A stretch of 64,000 nucleotides of DNA, taken from NCBI RefSeq assembly GCF_000340215.1, contig NW_006921538.1, positions 372,001 through 436,000 of the forward strand, written 5' to 3'. The position numbers and the translations under genes are program-made. The DNA is from Pseudocercospora fijiensis CIRAD86 (Eukaryota > Ascomycota > Dothideomycetes > Mycosphaerellales > Mycosphaerellaceae). This document shows positions 62,800 through 64,000 of the stretch, one piece after another; position 1 is the first letter of the stretch, and each line of letters opens with the position of its first letter. The notes beneath the pieces are model-generated. The model ran no database searches. It saw only the letters and a list, made by a program, of their open reading frames with translations, and was not told where the DNA came from.

Positions 62800-63784
62800 A
62801 TGTCGGTCTCGAACGAGAAGTCAGAGGACATCGAATATACAACCAATGGCCACGACCACGCCGCAACCATGATGCCAACGCTCGAGCAGGTCCAAACGCA
62901 GGGCAGCATTACCATCACGCCTGAGATGTTCGAGCGGATGTATCTTGCGCCCCAGAACAAAGTCTCAGGAGACCTCAGAAGAACACTAGGGTAAGAGTGT
63001 GCAGGACGTCAGCAGAAAACATGGTTCTGATGAAAGGGCAGAAATCCGACACCGATTGGTCTCGGCGGCTTTCTCATTGCGTACTGCCCGATCATCTTCT
63101 CACTGCTTGGGTGGAGAGGGTACACTGGCGGTGGGGCGGCGACAGTCGGAACATACTATTTCTCCGGTGGTCTCCTGGCCATCATAGCGATGATTCTGGA
63201 GTTCATCTTAGGAAATACGTTCCCAGCTGTCTTTTTCGGAGTTTACGGAGGGTACTTCTTGTCGTATGGCGCGACAATCACACCAGGCTTCGCCGCATAT
63301 CTTGCGTACGCACCAGACCCGAGCGACCCATCTGGAGGACTCGAGGCACCAGCATTCTTGTCGGGTCTTGCTTTCTGGAACCTAATGATGGGAATTTTCA
63401 CCATCTACTGCACAATCTGTGCGTTGAGAGTGAACCTGCTCTTCACACTGGCTTTCTTCTTCCTGGCTTTGACGTTCATCCTGGTGTCTGCCAGCTATTG
63501 GTGCGTCACAGAAGCCGGGAAGATGGTCGTCGGGCATAATTTGCAGCTGGCGAGTGCCGAACAGTTCTCAAGAGCATAGATCTCTCGCTAATCGAATTCA
63601 GGCTGGCGCTTCGTGCGGCTTTGTGGTCATGATCATCGGGTGGTATCTGCTGCTAGCCCTCATGCTCACCACCGTGGACTTTCCCTTCAACTTGCCAGTC
63701 TTCGATCTCAGCCACGTGGTGCCGAGCAATACCGAGCTCATGAAGAAGAGGAAGAATAAGAAGGACCTGGAGAAGAACAACTAG
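62800..63784 (+). CDS. ady2: GPR1/FUN34/YaaH (AceTr) family acetate transporter, Ady2-like
   Basis: Plasma-membrane acetate uptake protein with six transmembrane helices. Exons 62800-62990, 63042-63549, 63602-63784; 293 aa, frame closes. Intron 1 (51 nt) is GTAAGA...GGCAG; intron 2 (63550-63601, 52 nt) needs a GC donor (GCTG|GCGAGT...TTCAG), and gives HNLQLAGASCGFVVMIIGWY, the expected family sequence; without it the frame ends at SAEQFSRA. Family signature at the first splice: NPTPIGLGGF (NPAPLGL box), then LGWRGYTGGGAATVGTYYFS, GNTFPAVFFGVYGGYFLSYG and a C-terminal Lys-rich tail (KKRKNKKDLEKNN). Cytosolic N-terminus of about 60 aa. Relatives are induced on acetate and repressed by glucose. 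Confidence 0.92.
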
Positions 63785-64000
63785 TGGAATCAAGATGCTC
63801 TCGGGATCTGATAATGTTGATCAGCGGGAAGAGTTAGCGCGGACCAATGCTATGAGCATGGGCTGACGGAGAGCATGCATGATCCGGTCCACCTTTTATT
63901 GCGCCGAAATCACGTGGGTTGCTGCAGGACGCAGTGGTTTCCCCGCCACAGAATTTGATACCATTCGAATAGAGTCCCTGGGGATGAAATAGGTGTGAGG

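Overview
The window is nuclear DNA of a filamentous ascomycete, most likely a Dothideomycete (inference). The evidence is short 50-150 nt GT-AG introns, fungal-specific families (PalF/Rim8 arrestin, Pof3-type F-box protein, class DHA2 transporter, Ady2-type acetate channel), an alpha-type mating pheromone precursor, and transposon DNA carrying the mark of repeat-induced point mutation (RIP): CpA/TpG nearly absent, TpA in excess, CpG retained, and TAG/TAA in place of Gln and Trp codons.

Layout. 0.7-4.9 kb: a THO-complex subunit (THOC5-like) and a hybrid histidine kinase, both on the minus strand. 5.6-19.2 kb: one RIP-degraded transposon block with at least three readable relics: a DUF6589-type protein (+), a RecQ-type helicase with an associated Gly-rich repeat ORF (-), and a Mutator-like element with 60-bp inverted repeats (-), plus two small MITE-like inverted repeats. 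20.5-37.9 kb: gene-rich, with a GNAT-fold protein, a DHA2 transporter, palF/RIM8 (ambient pH signalling), a Ure2-like glutathione transferase and pyruvate carboxylase. 38.0-38.5 kb: a ~118-bp satellite. 39.5-49.4 kb: mitochondrial IDH1, the alpha-pheromone precursor, SAD1 (tri-snRNP factor), a small hypothetical gene and a secreted ML-like protein with a probable GPI signal. 49.4-51.6 kb: a broken gene beside another RIP relic. 51.6-55.5 kb: kappa-class GST, TPR/F-box/LRR protein, GNAT acetyltransferase. 56.2-59.9 kb: a complete-ended hAT element with perfect 8-bp target duplication and two decayed ORFs. 60.1-63.8 kb: a hypothetical protein and an Ady2/GPR1-family acetate transporter.

How the genes relate. 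There is no biosynthetic cluster and no operon-like arrangement. The genes are mostly housekeeping or signalling: central carbon metabolism (pyruvate carboxylase feeding oxaloacetate to the TCA cycle, IDH1, acetate uptake), RNA processing/export (THOC5, SAD1), environmental sensing (histidine kinase, PalF, pheromone) and detoxification (two GSTs, DHA2 pump). Dispersed repeat islands between them have sharp edges.

Most notable: the hAT element with exact ends and an accessory coiled-coil ORF; the six-copy pheromone precursor with Cys-containing C-terminal modules; four successive micro-exons in pyruvate carboxylase; two inferred GC-AG introns; and a coding minisatellite whose units differ by the C-to-T changes expected of RIP. 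Exon boundaries are inferred by eye from splice consensus, reading frame and family conservation; no search or alignment was run.
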